NCBI RefSeq assembly: GCF_003185655.1
Contig: NZ_QHJQ01000001.1
Coordinates: forward strand, 372,001-436,000
DNA length: 64,000 nucleotides
Source of the DNA: Coraliomargarita sinensis
GTDB lineage: Bacteria > Verrucomicrobiota > Verrucomicrobiia > Opitutales > Coraliomargaritaceae
Direction of reading: 5' to 3'
Shown here: one piece after another, positions 35,536-44,978 of the stretch
Position numbering within the stretch: position 1 is the stretch's first letter
Layout of the letters: the number at the start of each line of letters is the position of its first letter
The notes under the pieces: generated by a model
What the model was told of the DNA's origin: nothing
Seen by the model: only the letters and a program-made list of their open reading frames with translations
Databases searched by the model: none
Translations under genes and position numbers: made by a program

Positions 35536-38500
35536 ATGAATTCCCAACCTACCAAGCAAAAACCGTCCCTGTGGCAGCGCTGCTGCCTCGGGCTTTTCAG
35601 CAGTCTGCTCATTTTTCCCGCCGGGAGCCTGCGGGCTTTGCCGAGCGGCTTGGATCTCAGTCACGGACAACTCAACCTGAGTGGCGGTGGCGATTCGATG
35701 CAGATCGACCAGCTTAGTCCGCAGGCGATTGCCAACTGGGAAAGCTTTTCCATCGGGGCGGGTCAATCACTCGACATTCAGCAGCCCGGCGTCGATGCGG
35801 TCCTGCTAAATCGTGTCATCGGTGCCGACCCTTCCCGTCTTATGGGGCAATTGACGGCCAACGGCCGGGTTTACCTGATCAACCCGAACGGCGTATTGGT
35901 GGGGCGTAATGCTTCCGTGAATACAGCGGAGTTTATGGCCTCGGCGCTCGATGTGGCGGATGCGGATTTTTTGGATGGTGACGATCTATCCCTCTCGGGT
36001 GATACGCCTGCAAGCGTGGTTAATTTTGGGCGTATTACCGCCTCCAATGGTGACATCATTTTAGTCGCGCACACGGTGGAAAACGCCGGCGAGCTTAAGG
36101 CGGAAAATGGCGTTGCTGCTTTGGCCGCCGGTCAATCGATTGTGCTCAGCCCGAATGGCGATCAGCGCATCCTCGTAAAAACCGGTCTTGCGGAAAGCGA
36201 TGCGCAAGAGGGTGTGGTCCATCGCGGGCTGATTGAGGCGGCCCAAGCCGAGCTAAAAGCAGCGGGCGGGAACGTCTATGAACTCGCGGTGAATCAGTCG
36301 GGCATCATCCGTGCGACGGGCGTGACCGAGCGTGACGGGCGGGTTCTGATTACGGCCGAAGACGGCGTGATCGGTCACAGCGGCCACCTGCAGGCGGTCA
36401 ACGAGAACGGCAGTGGCGGCGAGGTCCTGCTTGGTGGCGACTATCTCGGTGGGAATCCGGATATCGACAACGCCGCCAACACCGTGGTGACTGAAGGTGC
36501 CCGTATCGACGTGAGCGCGACCGCCGACCAGGCCGATGCGGGCCGTGTGATTGTGTGGTCCGAGCGGGGCACCCGCTTCCTCGGCCAAATTGTCGGGCGG
36601 GGTGGAGCCGCTGGTGGCGACGGTGCCTTTGCGGAGGTTTCGGGCCGGGAGTATCTGGATTTTCGGGGCAGTGCTGATTTGAGCGCCCCGTTTGGCGAGG
36701 CGGGAGAGCTTCTGCTCGATCCCGCCGCCCTCACGATCCAGGCCGACGGCACCGAGACGGCGCTTTCTCCGGGAGGCGATCCCTTCCTTTTTCAGGACGA
36801 CGATGACATCAACTCTGATCCGATTTCTGTCCTCTTGGTCTCGACTCTGGAGTCGCAATTGGCGAACAGCGATGTTGCGCTGCAAACGTCCTTTGCCGGG
36901 GGCTCCATTGTGGTCGACGATCCGGTAAGCTGGACGTCGGGGAATTCACTCTTTTTTAATTCACTGGGCAGCGTGAACGTGAACGCCAACCTGGATGCCG
37001 GTGCGGGCGATATCGTTTTCGGCCTCGGCTTTGCCACGGGCGGAGGTGGACTGGGTGGTCCCGGACCAACAGTCGACGCCGACCTTTTGGTGGATGCCGC
37101 GGCATCGGTCACCGCCGGGTCAGTCGCGGTTAGGCGCTATTTTTCGGGGGAATTGGTCGGGAATTCGAATGACGGTCCCATGGGGCAGGTCGACTTTGGC
37201 GGGCAACTTGTCGCCGACACACTCGATTTACAATACGCAGAGCTTGAAGGATTCGGTGCCTCCCCCGGGGGGATTGAAGGCCCCGTTAATTTCGGGAATC
37301 CGAATAACCAGATCGGACGCCTGACCACCAGCCAGAGCAGCGGTCGGATCCGGGGACCAGTCACGATTACAGATGGCAGCGGCGGCCTCATCATCGACGG
37401 GCAACTCAACGATATAGGAGGCAACATTGAAATCATCACCGACGGTGATCTGACGCTGGCTCCCGACGCCATGCTCTCCACCTCCGGCGGCTTGAGCGCC
37501 GACATCATTCTGGCGGCCCGCAACGGGTCGTTCATCAACAACGCGACTGCGGGGGCAACGGTTCTCTCGCCTAATAGTTTCGATCCCGGCATTACGGCGC
37601 GGTTCCTCATTTACTCGGATAATCCCACGGATATCGTCAAGGGCGGCTTGGTGGCGGATCCGGTTTATGACAAGACCTACGCCAATAATGCACCCGGCAG
37701 CATCACGCAAACGGGCAACCGCTTCCTCTACCGCTTGGCCCCCACGCTGACCTTGACGGCCAACGACCTTTCCAAGACGCAAGGCGATCCGAATCCGACC
37801 TTGACTTACTCCGTTTCCGGTATCGTTGGAGACGATGCGCAGGCGGATGTCTTCAGCGGCGACCCCACGCTCACGACAACCGCAGACGCCACCAGCCTGA
37901 TCGGGGCATACAAGATCGACATTGCCACCGGAAGCGTCGTGCTCTCGGATTACGGCTACGGGCTCGAACTGGCCGATGGTATTCTCTTGGTGGAGCGTGA
38001 CGGGCTCGCTAATTTGCTGATCACGGCTGATGATTTCAGCCGATTCTACGGCGATGCCAATCCGACCTTTACCGCAAGCTACGACGGTTTTGTCGGTGGG
38101 GATGACGCCTCCGTTGTGACCGGGTTGCAGTTCACGACCGCCGCAAATCCCCAATCGGGCGTCGGGAATTATGACATCGTTCCCTCGGGTGCGTCAGCGA
38201 CTGATTACAATATCAATTATGCCAACGGCACCCTGACGGTGAACCCAAGGCTGCTGACCATTCGTGCGCTTGACCTCAGTAAAACTTACGGCGATGCGCT
38301 GCCAGCCTTCGACGCCGATTTCGACGGCCTGGCTTCATTCGATACCGAGGCCGATATTTCGGGATTACGCTTTGCTTCGCTCGCCGCCAATGAGCGAGCC
38401 GATGTCGGAAGCTACGACATCGACCCACGTGATGCCGCCAATCCGAATTACGATATCACCCTGGAATCCGGCACCGCCACGGTGAACCCGCGCCCGGTAA

Positions 38501-41500
38501 CCATCACTGCCCCCGAGGTTAGCCGCGAGTATGGCGTGCCCAACCCGACTCTTGTCGCCAGCGGTAGCAATTTTGTCTTTGCCGAGTTCAATAGCAACCT
38601 GGTTGATTTCAACGAGGTGGCGGTTGATGCCGATGTGGCGACCTACACGCTGACGCCCACCGGGTATTCCGATCCGAATTATGCTCCGAGCTTTGTGCCG
38701 GGGACTCTTGAGGTGACTCCGGCCCCGTTGGAGCTGAGCGCGGATTCGTTCAGCCGGGAGTATGGCCTCGCAAACCCGAATTTCACGTTTACGGACGGCA
38801 ACTACCGTCTGGGGCAGGGCTTCGGCGATGTCTTTAGCGATTTCCAGCTCTCGACCAGTGCGAGCGAGGCCAGCTCGGTGGGAAGCTACCTCATTGAATT
38901 TACGGCAACGCAGACCAACTTGAACTACGATGTGTCGCTGAATGACGGCACACTCACCGTCAACAAGGCACCGCTCGCGATCGCCCCGCTTCCCGCGCAA
39001 CGCCTCTACGGCGACGCCGATCCCGATTTTGATCTTCAAGTTATCTCGGGGCTGAGGAACGGCGACACCAAAGCAGTCGTGCGCCGGGAGGAGTTTCAGG
39101 CCCGCGCCGGCCGCGGCTTCGATGTCGGCGAGTATCCGCTCGAACTCATCTTCGCCGAGGCCACCAACTACGAACTCTCTTTCGTTGACTCGACACTGAC
39201 GGTGCTTCCGCGCCCGTTGACGATCACGGCCGAGGATGTCAGCCGCGAATACGGCGAGTCCAACCCGGTCTTCACCGCACGTTTCGATAATCTTTATGAG
39301 CTCGACGACGCCTCCGACTTCCCCGGCCTGAGCTTTGATACCCCGGCTGATGAACGCTCGATCCCGCAAACCTACGGGATCACCACTGGGGGTGCGACGA
39401 ATACAAATTACGACATTAGCTATGGTCAGGGGATCCTTACGGTGACCAAAGCTCCGCTCAGTCTTCGGTTGAATGACGTCAGCCGGGTGTATGGCAACGG
39501 CAACGATCTCGCGCTCAGCCAGGTCACGATCGACACCGCGGACGGCTTCAAACTCGACGACGATTTGAACGACGTTTCCCTCAGCAACTTCGTGACTACC
39601 GCGGAACAGACCTCGAATATCGGTGGCTACCCGATCACCCAGGATGTCAGCTCACAGAAATACGAGGTTACCATCGACCAGCCGGCCAATTTGATCGTAA
39701 CCAAGCGGCCGCTGACGGCTTTGATCGACCTTTCGGCGGCCGAGCGGACCCGCGTTTACGGGGATGCGCCGATCGATCTTACGGGCAGCTTGATTTTGGG
39801 GAATCTCGCCGACGGCGACAGCGCCGGGTCCGTTCTCGAGGTCATCGATCCGACCACGGTCACCAGCCCCATCGGGGAATACGATTTTCAAGCCAATCTA
39901 CTCGACTCGAATTACGAGCTCCAGTCTTTCGCCAATACGAATTTCTTCATCCAGCAAAAAGTCGTTGATCTCCGTTTCGAGGATGTGTCCGGCTTTTACG
40001 GTGAGGGCGAACCGGACTTCTTTGCTTTTCTGGACACCGATTTCCTCGTACCGGGAGATACACCGCAGACTGTGCTGGCCCAGCCTACGGCGGACACCAC
40101 CGAGCTCACCGAGGTCGGCACCTATGCGATCGATACCTCAAGTATCAACTCCAACTACGGCATCAGTTCCGTCACAGGTAGCTTCGAGATCCAGCCGCGT
40201 CCGCTCTTCGTCCAGTTAATCGATGCCAAACGTGTTTATGGCAGCACCAATCCCGCGGATTACGACCCCTTCCTGCGCGAGGATATCGATTCCGGGCTCC
40301 TCGGGACGACGCCGCTGGATGCAGTAATCGAAATCACGGGACCGGCTCAAACGGCCGATGCCGGCACCTACCCACTCACGGCCGATTTGATCAATACCAA
40401 CTATTCCCTAGAGCAGTTCATCGGCGAGCTTACGGTGACGCCGCGTCCCATCACTGCAGCCCATTTGACCACTTACCAGCGACCTTACGGTGCCGCAAAC
40501 CCGACGCCGCAGTCGTTCGTCGACGCTTCGTCGAACAATCCGAACTCCGGAGTGGCGACCTTTGAGACGATCGACGACGTGCTTCGCCTTCAATTCCCGG
40601 GAGTGCAGGCCGACGTGGGCGAGTACACCTTCGCCGAACTCATCCAAACCAACCCGAACTACGAGGTGTCGCTCGCGCCCGACCTTGAGACCGCGCTCAC
40701 TATCACGCGCCGGCAACTCTTCCTCAGCGCGGGGAATATTTTCCGTGTTTATGGCGACCCGAATCGTTCGCTGCAGGTGGAAAATACCTTTTCCTTGAGC
40801 GACACGGGGATCGCCAGCTTCGATGCTCTGCCTGACGTCGCTGTCGTCAACCTCCCCGCTCAAGACGCCGATGTCGGTCGATACGAAATTACTTTCGATA
40901 TCATCAATGACAACTACACGGCGGGTGCCATTAACTCGATCAATCCGAACCAGACAGGAGCTCCCTATGTTCAGATCGATCCGCGCCCACTGAAGGCGAT
41001 CCTCCCCGGGGTCGACCGGCTTTACGGCGAGCCCAATGTACGCGATGAGGTCGTGCTGGAAGACAGCTCGCTTCCCGAATTCACCAGCATGGATGCGCTT
41101 TTCGAGGTCAATCTTCCCGCCATGGATGCCCTTCCGGGCAGCTACGACGTGGTCGAGGTCTTGTCGGACGCGAATTACAACCTGGAAATTATTGCCGGCA
41201 GTGAGAACATGGAGATTCGCCGGCGAGAACTGCTGATCGAAGCCGAAAACTCCTTTGGCTATTATGGTGACAGTGATTTTAGCGCCGAGCTAGCGGTTTC
41301 CGGTGACGGCTTTGCTTCCATCGACGATCCGAGTTCGGTCTTCCGAATTACCGCCTTGGAGGATCTCGATCAGGATTCCCGTAGCGGCTACTATCCGATC
41401 GATGCCTTCGAGGGGGATGACGATCGCTATGAGATTACGTTCGAGCCCGGAGTCTTCACGATTCTTCCCCGCCCTGTCCAGCTGGACATCGCGGACGAGA

Positions 41501-42966
41501 TCAAGGATTTTGATTCGGTCGAGGCATTGAACGACTACCTGGCGGAGGGGAACCGGGTTGTTCCGGCAGAGGTCAGCAATCTTCGCTCCGGCGATACCAT
41601 CGATGATGTTTTCCCGATCATCCGGTATCAGATTGTCGACGCGGATGTGGTCCCCGGCTTACCCATACAGCCGACTCCGGAGACCGTCGATGTGCCCGAC
41701 GTGGCTGCGTTGCTCAAAGACGCGAGTCGGATTGGCAGCGGAATCGAACTGAGCTCCTCCGTGTCTCCGGATCCTCGCGTGGAGATTTCGCGCAGCGGCG
41801 ATCTCCCCGATGCGACTGAAGGTGTCGTCAATCGCTTTGTCACCGTTCTGGACGGCTACGATACCGAGCGGGATTATGTGCTTACCTCGGTGGATAATGG
41901 TCTTTTCCGATTGCGTTTGCCGACGACGCCGCAGCAGGAGATCGAAAGGACCGAGTATAACGAAACGGTCGGGGTGATTACTTTTTCGCCAAATTTTGGT
42001 TCAACGGACGAGTTGTTGGAAGGCCCGGATCTTTCGGTGTCGAGCCGCGAGATCACCATTCGTGGCCCCAACGACCCACTGCCGACCTTGGATTCCCTCT
42101 TTCGTGGTGGAGATTACGAGATCGGGATGGATATGATCATGCACTATGTGGATGCGTTCATGGATTCCGGCGAGGACTACGTTTTCGAAGAAGGTTCGCT
42201 GTTCTACGAGATCACGCGGAGCACTTCGGGGTCGAAGGAGGATATCACGCCGTTCCGCGTGCGTCGGTTCTTCGAGCGCAACGCGGATAATCCGGAGCTA
42301 TTAAGCTATCTGGCCTATCCGCTCGCCGAATACAGCGAGGCATTCCTTGAAAGAGATCCGGAGAGCTATACGCAGGCGGAGAGTCAATTCGCGGATCTTT
42401 TGGGCGACCACTTGGCCGAGGTCCGGGACGAAGTCGCCGCAAAAATGGAAGAGAAGAAGGATGCTTGGATCGAGCGCGAGAATGAGAAGCCCAATAATAT
42501 GGCTGATCTCTTTGGCAAAGACGTACCCTGGGATGACTTCATGAGTGAAGCGGCCGGGGATTACGTCGTCGATATGTTGGAGACGAAAGCGGCAGGATCT
42601 GTTGCGGGTGGGGCGGCCGCAGGCGGGGCAGCCGCTGCGGGTACGGCTGCTGTGGCGAGCACACTTTTTCCAAACTCAGTCGGTCTGGGAGCTGCCGCCC
42701 TTGGCGTGAAAACCTCACTAACCGCAGGTTCTGTCGCCGCCGGACCGGCTGCGATCGTGGGCGTTGCCGTGGTCGGCAGTATCGCCCGGGGCATACAGGT
42801 CTTTGAGAACGAGGAAAAGAAACAGTTCTACGACGACTTCCAAAACAGTGTGGGCAGTTCCATTGACCCTCAATCGTTCAGCCTGTCCAGCGACTCGGAA
42901 AACGAGGCGACCCTGAATAAGACAATTCTCTCCGGTGCGATCGCCAACATGCTCTACTCGGGCTGA
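35536..42966 (+). CDS. TpsA-type filamentous-haemagglutinin-like adhesin with MBG repeats
   Basis: This 2476-aa protein has a signal peptide (basic start, then LGLFSSLLIFPAGSLRA) and a TPS secretion domain of about residues 36-300 with INPNGVLVGRNASVNT (NPNG 116-119) and repeats of beta-helix type. Residues 300-735 continue as a likely beta-helix. From about 738 to 1980 follow some 15 repeats of about 81 residues, each starting with a string like ITADDFSRFYGDANPTF, as in MBG-type repeats. A region of 270 residues with no clear repeats follows, then a helical, charged segment and a Gly/Ala-rich hydrophobic stretch (about 2347-2417). It is exported by the adjacent TpsB. Adhesion or surface attachment is inferred from the family. 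Confidence 0.9.
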   Translation: MNSQPTKQKPSLWQRCCLGLFSSLLIFPAGSLRALPSGLDLSHGQLNLSGGGDSMQIDQLSPQAIANWESFSIGAGQSLDIQQPGVDAVLLNRVIGADPSRLMGQLTANGRVYLINPNGVLVGRNASVNTAEFMASALDVADADFLDGDDLSLSGDTPASVVNFGRITASNGDIILVAHTVENAGELKAENGVAALAAGQSIVLSPNGDQRILVKTGLAESDAQEGVVHRGLIEAAQAELKAAGGNVYELAVNQSGIIRATGVTERDGRVLITAEDGVIGHSGHLQAVNENGSGGEVLLGGDYLGGNPDIDNAANTVVTEGARIDVSATADQADAGRVIVWSERGTRFLGQIVGRGGAAGGDGAFAEVSGREYLDFRGSADLSAPFGEAGELLLDPAALTIQADGTETALSPGGDPFLFQDDDDINSDPISVLLVSTLESQLANSDVALQTSFAGGSIVVDDPVSWTSGNSLFFNSLGSVNVNANLDAGAGDIVFGLGFATGGGGLGGPGPTVDADLLVDAAASVTAGSVAVRRYFSGELVGNSNDGPMGQVDFGGQLVADTLDLQYAELEGFGASPGGIEGPVNFGNPNNQIGRLTTSQSSGRIRGPVTITDGSGGLIIDGQLNDIGGNIEIITDGDLTLAPDAMLSTSGGLSADIILAARNGSFINNATAGATVLSPNSFDPGITARFLIYSDNPTDIVKGGLVADPVYDKTYANNAPGSITQTGNRFLYRLAPTLTLTANDLSKTQGDPNPTLTYSVSGIVGDDAQADVFSGDPTLTTTADATSLIGAYKIDIATGSVVLSDYGYGLELADGILLVERDGLANLLITADDFSRFYGDANPTFTASYDGFVGGDDASVVTGLQFTTAANPQSGVGNYDIVPSGASATDYNINYANGTLTVNPRLLTIRALDLSKTYGDALPAFDADFDGLASFDTEADISGLRFASLAANERADVGSYDIDPRDAANPNYDITLESGTATVNPRPVTITAPEVSREYGVPNPTLVASGSNFVFAEFNSNLVDFNEVAVDADVATYTLTPTGYSDPNYAPSFVPGTLEVTPAPLELSADSFSREYGLANPNFTFTDGNYRLGQGFGDVFSDFQLSTSASEASSVGSYLIEFTATQTNLNYDVSLNDGTLTVNKAPLAIAPLPAQRLYGDADPDFDLQVISGLRNGDTKAVVRREEFQARAGRGFDVGEYPLELIFAEATNYELSFVDSTLTVLPRPLTITAEDVSREYGESNPVFTARFDNLYELDDASDFPGLSFDTPADERSIPQTYGITTGGATNTNYDISYGQGILTVTKAPLSLRLNDVSRVYGNGNDLALSQVTIDTADGFKLDDDLNDVSLSNFVTTAEQTSNIGGYPITQDVSSQKYEVTIDQPANLIVTKRPLTALIDLSAAERTRVYGDAPIDLTGSLILGNLADGDSAGSVLEVIDPTTVTSPIGEYDFQANLLDSNYELQSFANTNFFIQQKVVDLRFEDVSGFYGEGEPDFFAFLDTDFLVPGDTPQTVLAQPTADTTELTEVGTYAIDTSSINSNYGISSVTGSFEIQPRPLFVQLIDAKRVYGSTNPADYDPFLREDIDSGLLGTTPLDAVIEITGPAQTADAGTYPLTADLINTNYSLEQFIGELTVTPRPITAAHLTTYQRPYGAANPTPQSFVDASSNNPNSGVATFETIDDVLRLQFPGVQADVGEYTFAELIQTNPNYEVSLAPDLETALTITRRQLFLSAGNIFRVYGDPNRSLQVENTFSLSDTGIASFDALPDVAVVNLPAQDADVGRYEITFDIINDNYTAGAINSINPNQTGAPYVQIDPRPLKAILPGVDRLYGEPNVRDEVVLEDSSLPEFTSMDALFEVNLPAMDALPGSYDVVEVLSDANYNLEIIAGSENMEIRRRELLIEAENSFGYYGDSDFSAELAVSGDGFASIDDPSSVFRITALEDLDQDSRSGYYPIDAFEGDDDRYEITFEPGVFTILPRPVQLDIADEIKDFDSVEALNDYLAEGNRVVPAEVSNLRSGDTIDDVFPIIRYQIVDADVVPGLPIQPTPETVDVPDVAALLKDASRIGSGIELSSSVSPDPRVEISRSGDLPDATEGVVNRFVTVLDGYDTERDYVLTSVDNGLFRLRLPTTPQQEIERTEYNETVGVITFSPNFGSTDELLEGPDLSVSSREITIRGPNDPLPTLDSLFRGGDYEIGMDMIMHYVDAFMDSGEDYVFEEGSLFYEITRSTSGSKEDITPFRVRRFFERNADNPELLSYLAYPLAEYSEAFLERDPESYTQAESQFADLLGDHLAEVRDEVAAKMEEKKDAWIERENEKPNNMADLFGKDVPWDDFMSEAAGDYVVDMLETKAAGSVAGGAAAGGAAAAGTAAVASTLFPNSVGLGAAALGVKTSLTAGSVAAGPAAIVGVAVVGSIARGIQVFENEEKKQFYDDFQNSVGSSIDPQSFSLSSDSENEATLNKTILSGAIANMLYSG
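37750..41480 (+). repeat. Tandem array of about 15 MBG-type coding repeats in tpsA
   Basis: The unit is about 245 bp (81 codons) and begins with a strand ending in [DN].SR.YG..NP. Unit starts are near 37750, 38020, 38262, 38500, 38731, 38980, 39220, 39460, 39720, 39965, 40210, 40460, 40720, 40990 and 41230. The repeats have diverged strongly in DNA sequence, so they are seen at protein level only. Divergence means that recombination between units should be rare. Confidence 0.8.
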
Positions 42967-43010
42967 GCCTTGTTCTCGAAGTGAGAACCCAAACGTAATC
43001 TTTGAATTTC

Positions 43011-44813
43011 ATGATGACTGACTTTTTTTCTTCCCTGCGTGGGCTGACCCTCGCCGCATTGTCGATCGTCGCCCTGGGCGACGCCCGAATCCAGGCTCAG
43101 GAGCTCGACCGGGTCATGCCCGAGCCGACACCCAAGCTGGTCGAACCTTTCGGCCAAGAGGCTGACTTCGAGGATTGGGAGGCCTTCCGGACCCGCATGA
43201 TCGGTGCCACCGAGGGGGAAAAGGTGCTCGTTCCGGAGTTGAAGCAGATCATTTTCTTGGAGGATTCGGATCAAGTCGACACGGTGGAGTTGCCAGAGGA
43301 CCGCCATTCCAATTTGGCCGAGCTGCCGGGCTTGAACTCGGAAGGGCTCCAAAGTCTGGTGGATATTTTTGTCGGCTTGCCGGTTTCGAAAGAGTCACTT
43401 GAGCGGCTTCGCGTGAGCCTGCGTCTGGTACTTGCTGAGGAGGGCAAGCCATTTTCCCTCGTGTTCACTCCCCCGCAGGACATTACCAACGGGGTGGTTC
43501 AATTTGTGATCCGGGAGAGCACAGTTGGTCAGGTATCGATTGAGAACCGGGAGTTTTTCTCCGAGCGAAGCTATCTCGGTCGGCTCGGTTTGTCACCGGG
43601 CGAAGGGCTCGACTCCGGGCGTATCCGTACCGGGCTCGACCGGATCAACAGCAATCCCTTTCGCACCGCCGCCTTCCAGGTAGAAAAGGGGGCCGAGCCG
43701 GCTACCACCGATGTGGTGCTTCGGGTGCGCGAGCGCCGCCCCTGGCGCGTATTTGCCGGCTACAATAATTCCGGCACCCAAACCACTACCGAAGACCGCA
43801 TGTTTGCCGGCCTGACTTTGGGCAATGTCTGGGGCATGGCCCACCAACTGACCCTTCAGGCGACCAGCGATTTCGACATCGAGCACTCGAAAGCGGTCTC
43901 GGGCAACTACCGCATGGATCTACCGGGAAACCATGAACTCTTTTTCTTCGGAGCCTATTCGGAAATTAAAGGCGTCCCCAATGGTGGCTTCGATCAGGAA
44001 GGCACCAGCTGGCAACTGGGCTTCAACTATACCATCCCGCTGGAGTCACAGGGTGATTACAGCCACAGGCTCACCCTCGGCTTTGATTACAAGTCGAGTG
44101 ACAACAACCTCGAACTGAGCCTGCCTCCCTTCATTATTCCCATTTCCGATACGCTCACCCGTATCGCCCAAGTCCGCGCGGAGTATCGGGGCGCGTTGAA
44201 GGACGACTGGGGCGATACCCGGTTTGGGCTCGGAATCACTTACTCGCCCGGCGGGCTGGGTAGCAAAAACGATGACGATGCCTTTGAGGCGTCCCGCTTT
44301 CAGGCCGATTCCGAGTATGCCTATCTCAGCCTCGACGGTTCCCGCACGATCGAGCTTGGCATGCTGGCCGAAGCGCTCGCCGGTTGGACCTGGCAGCTGC
44401 GCTCCAGTTTACAGCTCTCCAACCGCAATCTCCTCAGCAGCGAGCAATACGCCGGGGGCGGCTTCGGCTCGGTCCGCGGCTACGAGCAGGGCGAGGTCGT
44501 CGGCGATAACGCCTTCTTTATTTCGCAGGAGTGGCAACTGCCCGTCATCCCGACCCAAGTCTCGCTCCCCGGTTACAAGGAAACCGGCCTGCTCCGGCCA
44601 TTTGTCTTTCAGGACTACGCCAGAACCTGGAACACCGACAAGCTGCCGGACGAGGAAGCATTTAACCTGCATAGCTACGGCGTCGGCCTACGTTACCAGG
44701 TGGCGCGCAATCTTACGCTCGACCTCGCTCACGGTTGGCAACTTCGGGATAGTGGCAGCAGCAACACGGGCGATAATTACCGCACAAATGTATCGTTGCG
44801 CCTAGCTTACTAG
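43011..44813 (+). CDS. TpsB-type outer-membrane transporter (ShlB/FhaC/HecB family)
   Basis: This 600-aa protein exports the TpsA partner across the outer membrane. A signal peptide (SSLRGLTLAALSIVALGDARIQA) is followed by a POTRA region (about residues 95-220, with FVIRESTVGQVSIENREFF shortened as STVGQVSIENREFF) and a 16-strand beta-barrel. The FhaC L6 loop motif VRGY is at residues 488-491 (GSVRGYEQGEVVGDN). The terminal strand ends NVSLRLAY with an aromatic last residue, as needed for BAM assembly. The ATG at 43011 is preferred over the TTG at 43002. It follows tpsA after a 44-bp gap and is surely co-transcribed. Confidence 0.93.
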   Translation: MMTDFFSSLRGLTLAALSIVALGDARIQAQELDRVMPEPTPKLVEPFGQEADFEDWEAFRTRMIGATEGEKVLVPELKQIIFLEDSDQVDTVELPEDRHSNLAELPGLNSEGLQSLVDIFVGLPVSKESLERLRVSLRLVLAEEGKPFSLVFTPPQDITNGVVQFVIRESTVGQVSIENREFFSERSYLGRLGLSPGEGLDSGRIRTGLDRINSNPFRTAAFQVEKGAEPATTDVVLRVRERRPWRVFAGYNNSGTQTTTEDRMFAGLTLGNVWGMAHQLTLQATSDFDIEHSKAVSGNYRMDLPGNHELFFFGAYSEIKGVPNGGFDQEGTSWQLGFNYTIPLESQGDYSHRLTLGFDYKSSDNNLELSLPPFIIPISDTLTRIAQVRAEYRGALKDDWGDTRFGLGITYSPGGLGSKNDDDAFEASRFQADSEYAYLSLDGSRTIELGMLAEALAGWTWQLRSSLQLSNRNLLSSEQYAGGGFGSVRGYEQGEVVGDNAFFISQEWQLPVIPTQVSLPGYKETGLLRPFVFQDYARTWNTDKLPDEEAFNLHSYGVGLRYQVARNLTLDLAHGWQLRDSGSSNTGDNYRTNVSLRLAY

Positions 44814-44896
44814 TGATCCGCCCAAAAGTATTTTCACTTTTCGTGGCGTCTGCGCACGCTCCAGCTCCGTCAATAAGCGATACCTGCAGGCAGAAG

Positions 44897-44936
44897 ACGT
44901 CGCCTCGACGGCGAACGAGTCTTCGCCAGCGAAGAC
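44897..44936. repeat. REP-like element, CGCC-TCGAC-GGCG type
   Basis: The element has hairpin TCGCC-TCGAC-GGCGA followed by ACGAG and a second perfect hairpin GTCTTCGC-CA-GCGAAGAC (44919-44936). The first hairpin recurs at 29926-29939 and, with ACGAC in the loop, at 51139-51153. It lies between convergent tpsB and murA. Confidence 0.55.
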
Positions 44937-44978
44937 GCCACGTATTGTTGCCTGTGAAAGAAGTTATTTGTTAGGGCG

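Noticed and set aside
38365..39369. 334-aa frame antisense to the TpsA repeat array
   Set aside because: It only mirrors the MBG repeats and has no signal peptide or domain.
37750..41480. CRISPR or DNA tandem repeat
   Set aside because: The repetition is at protein level with strongly diverged codons and no spacer structure; it is a coding MBG-type array.
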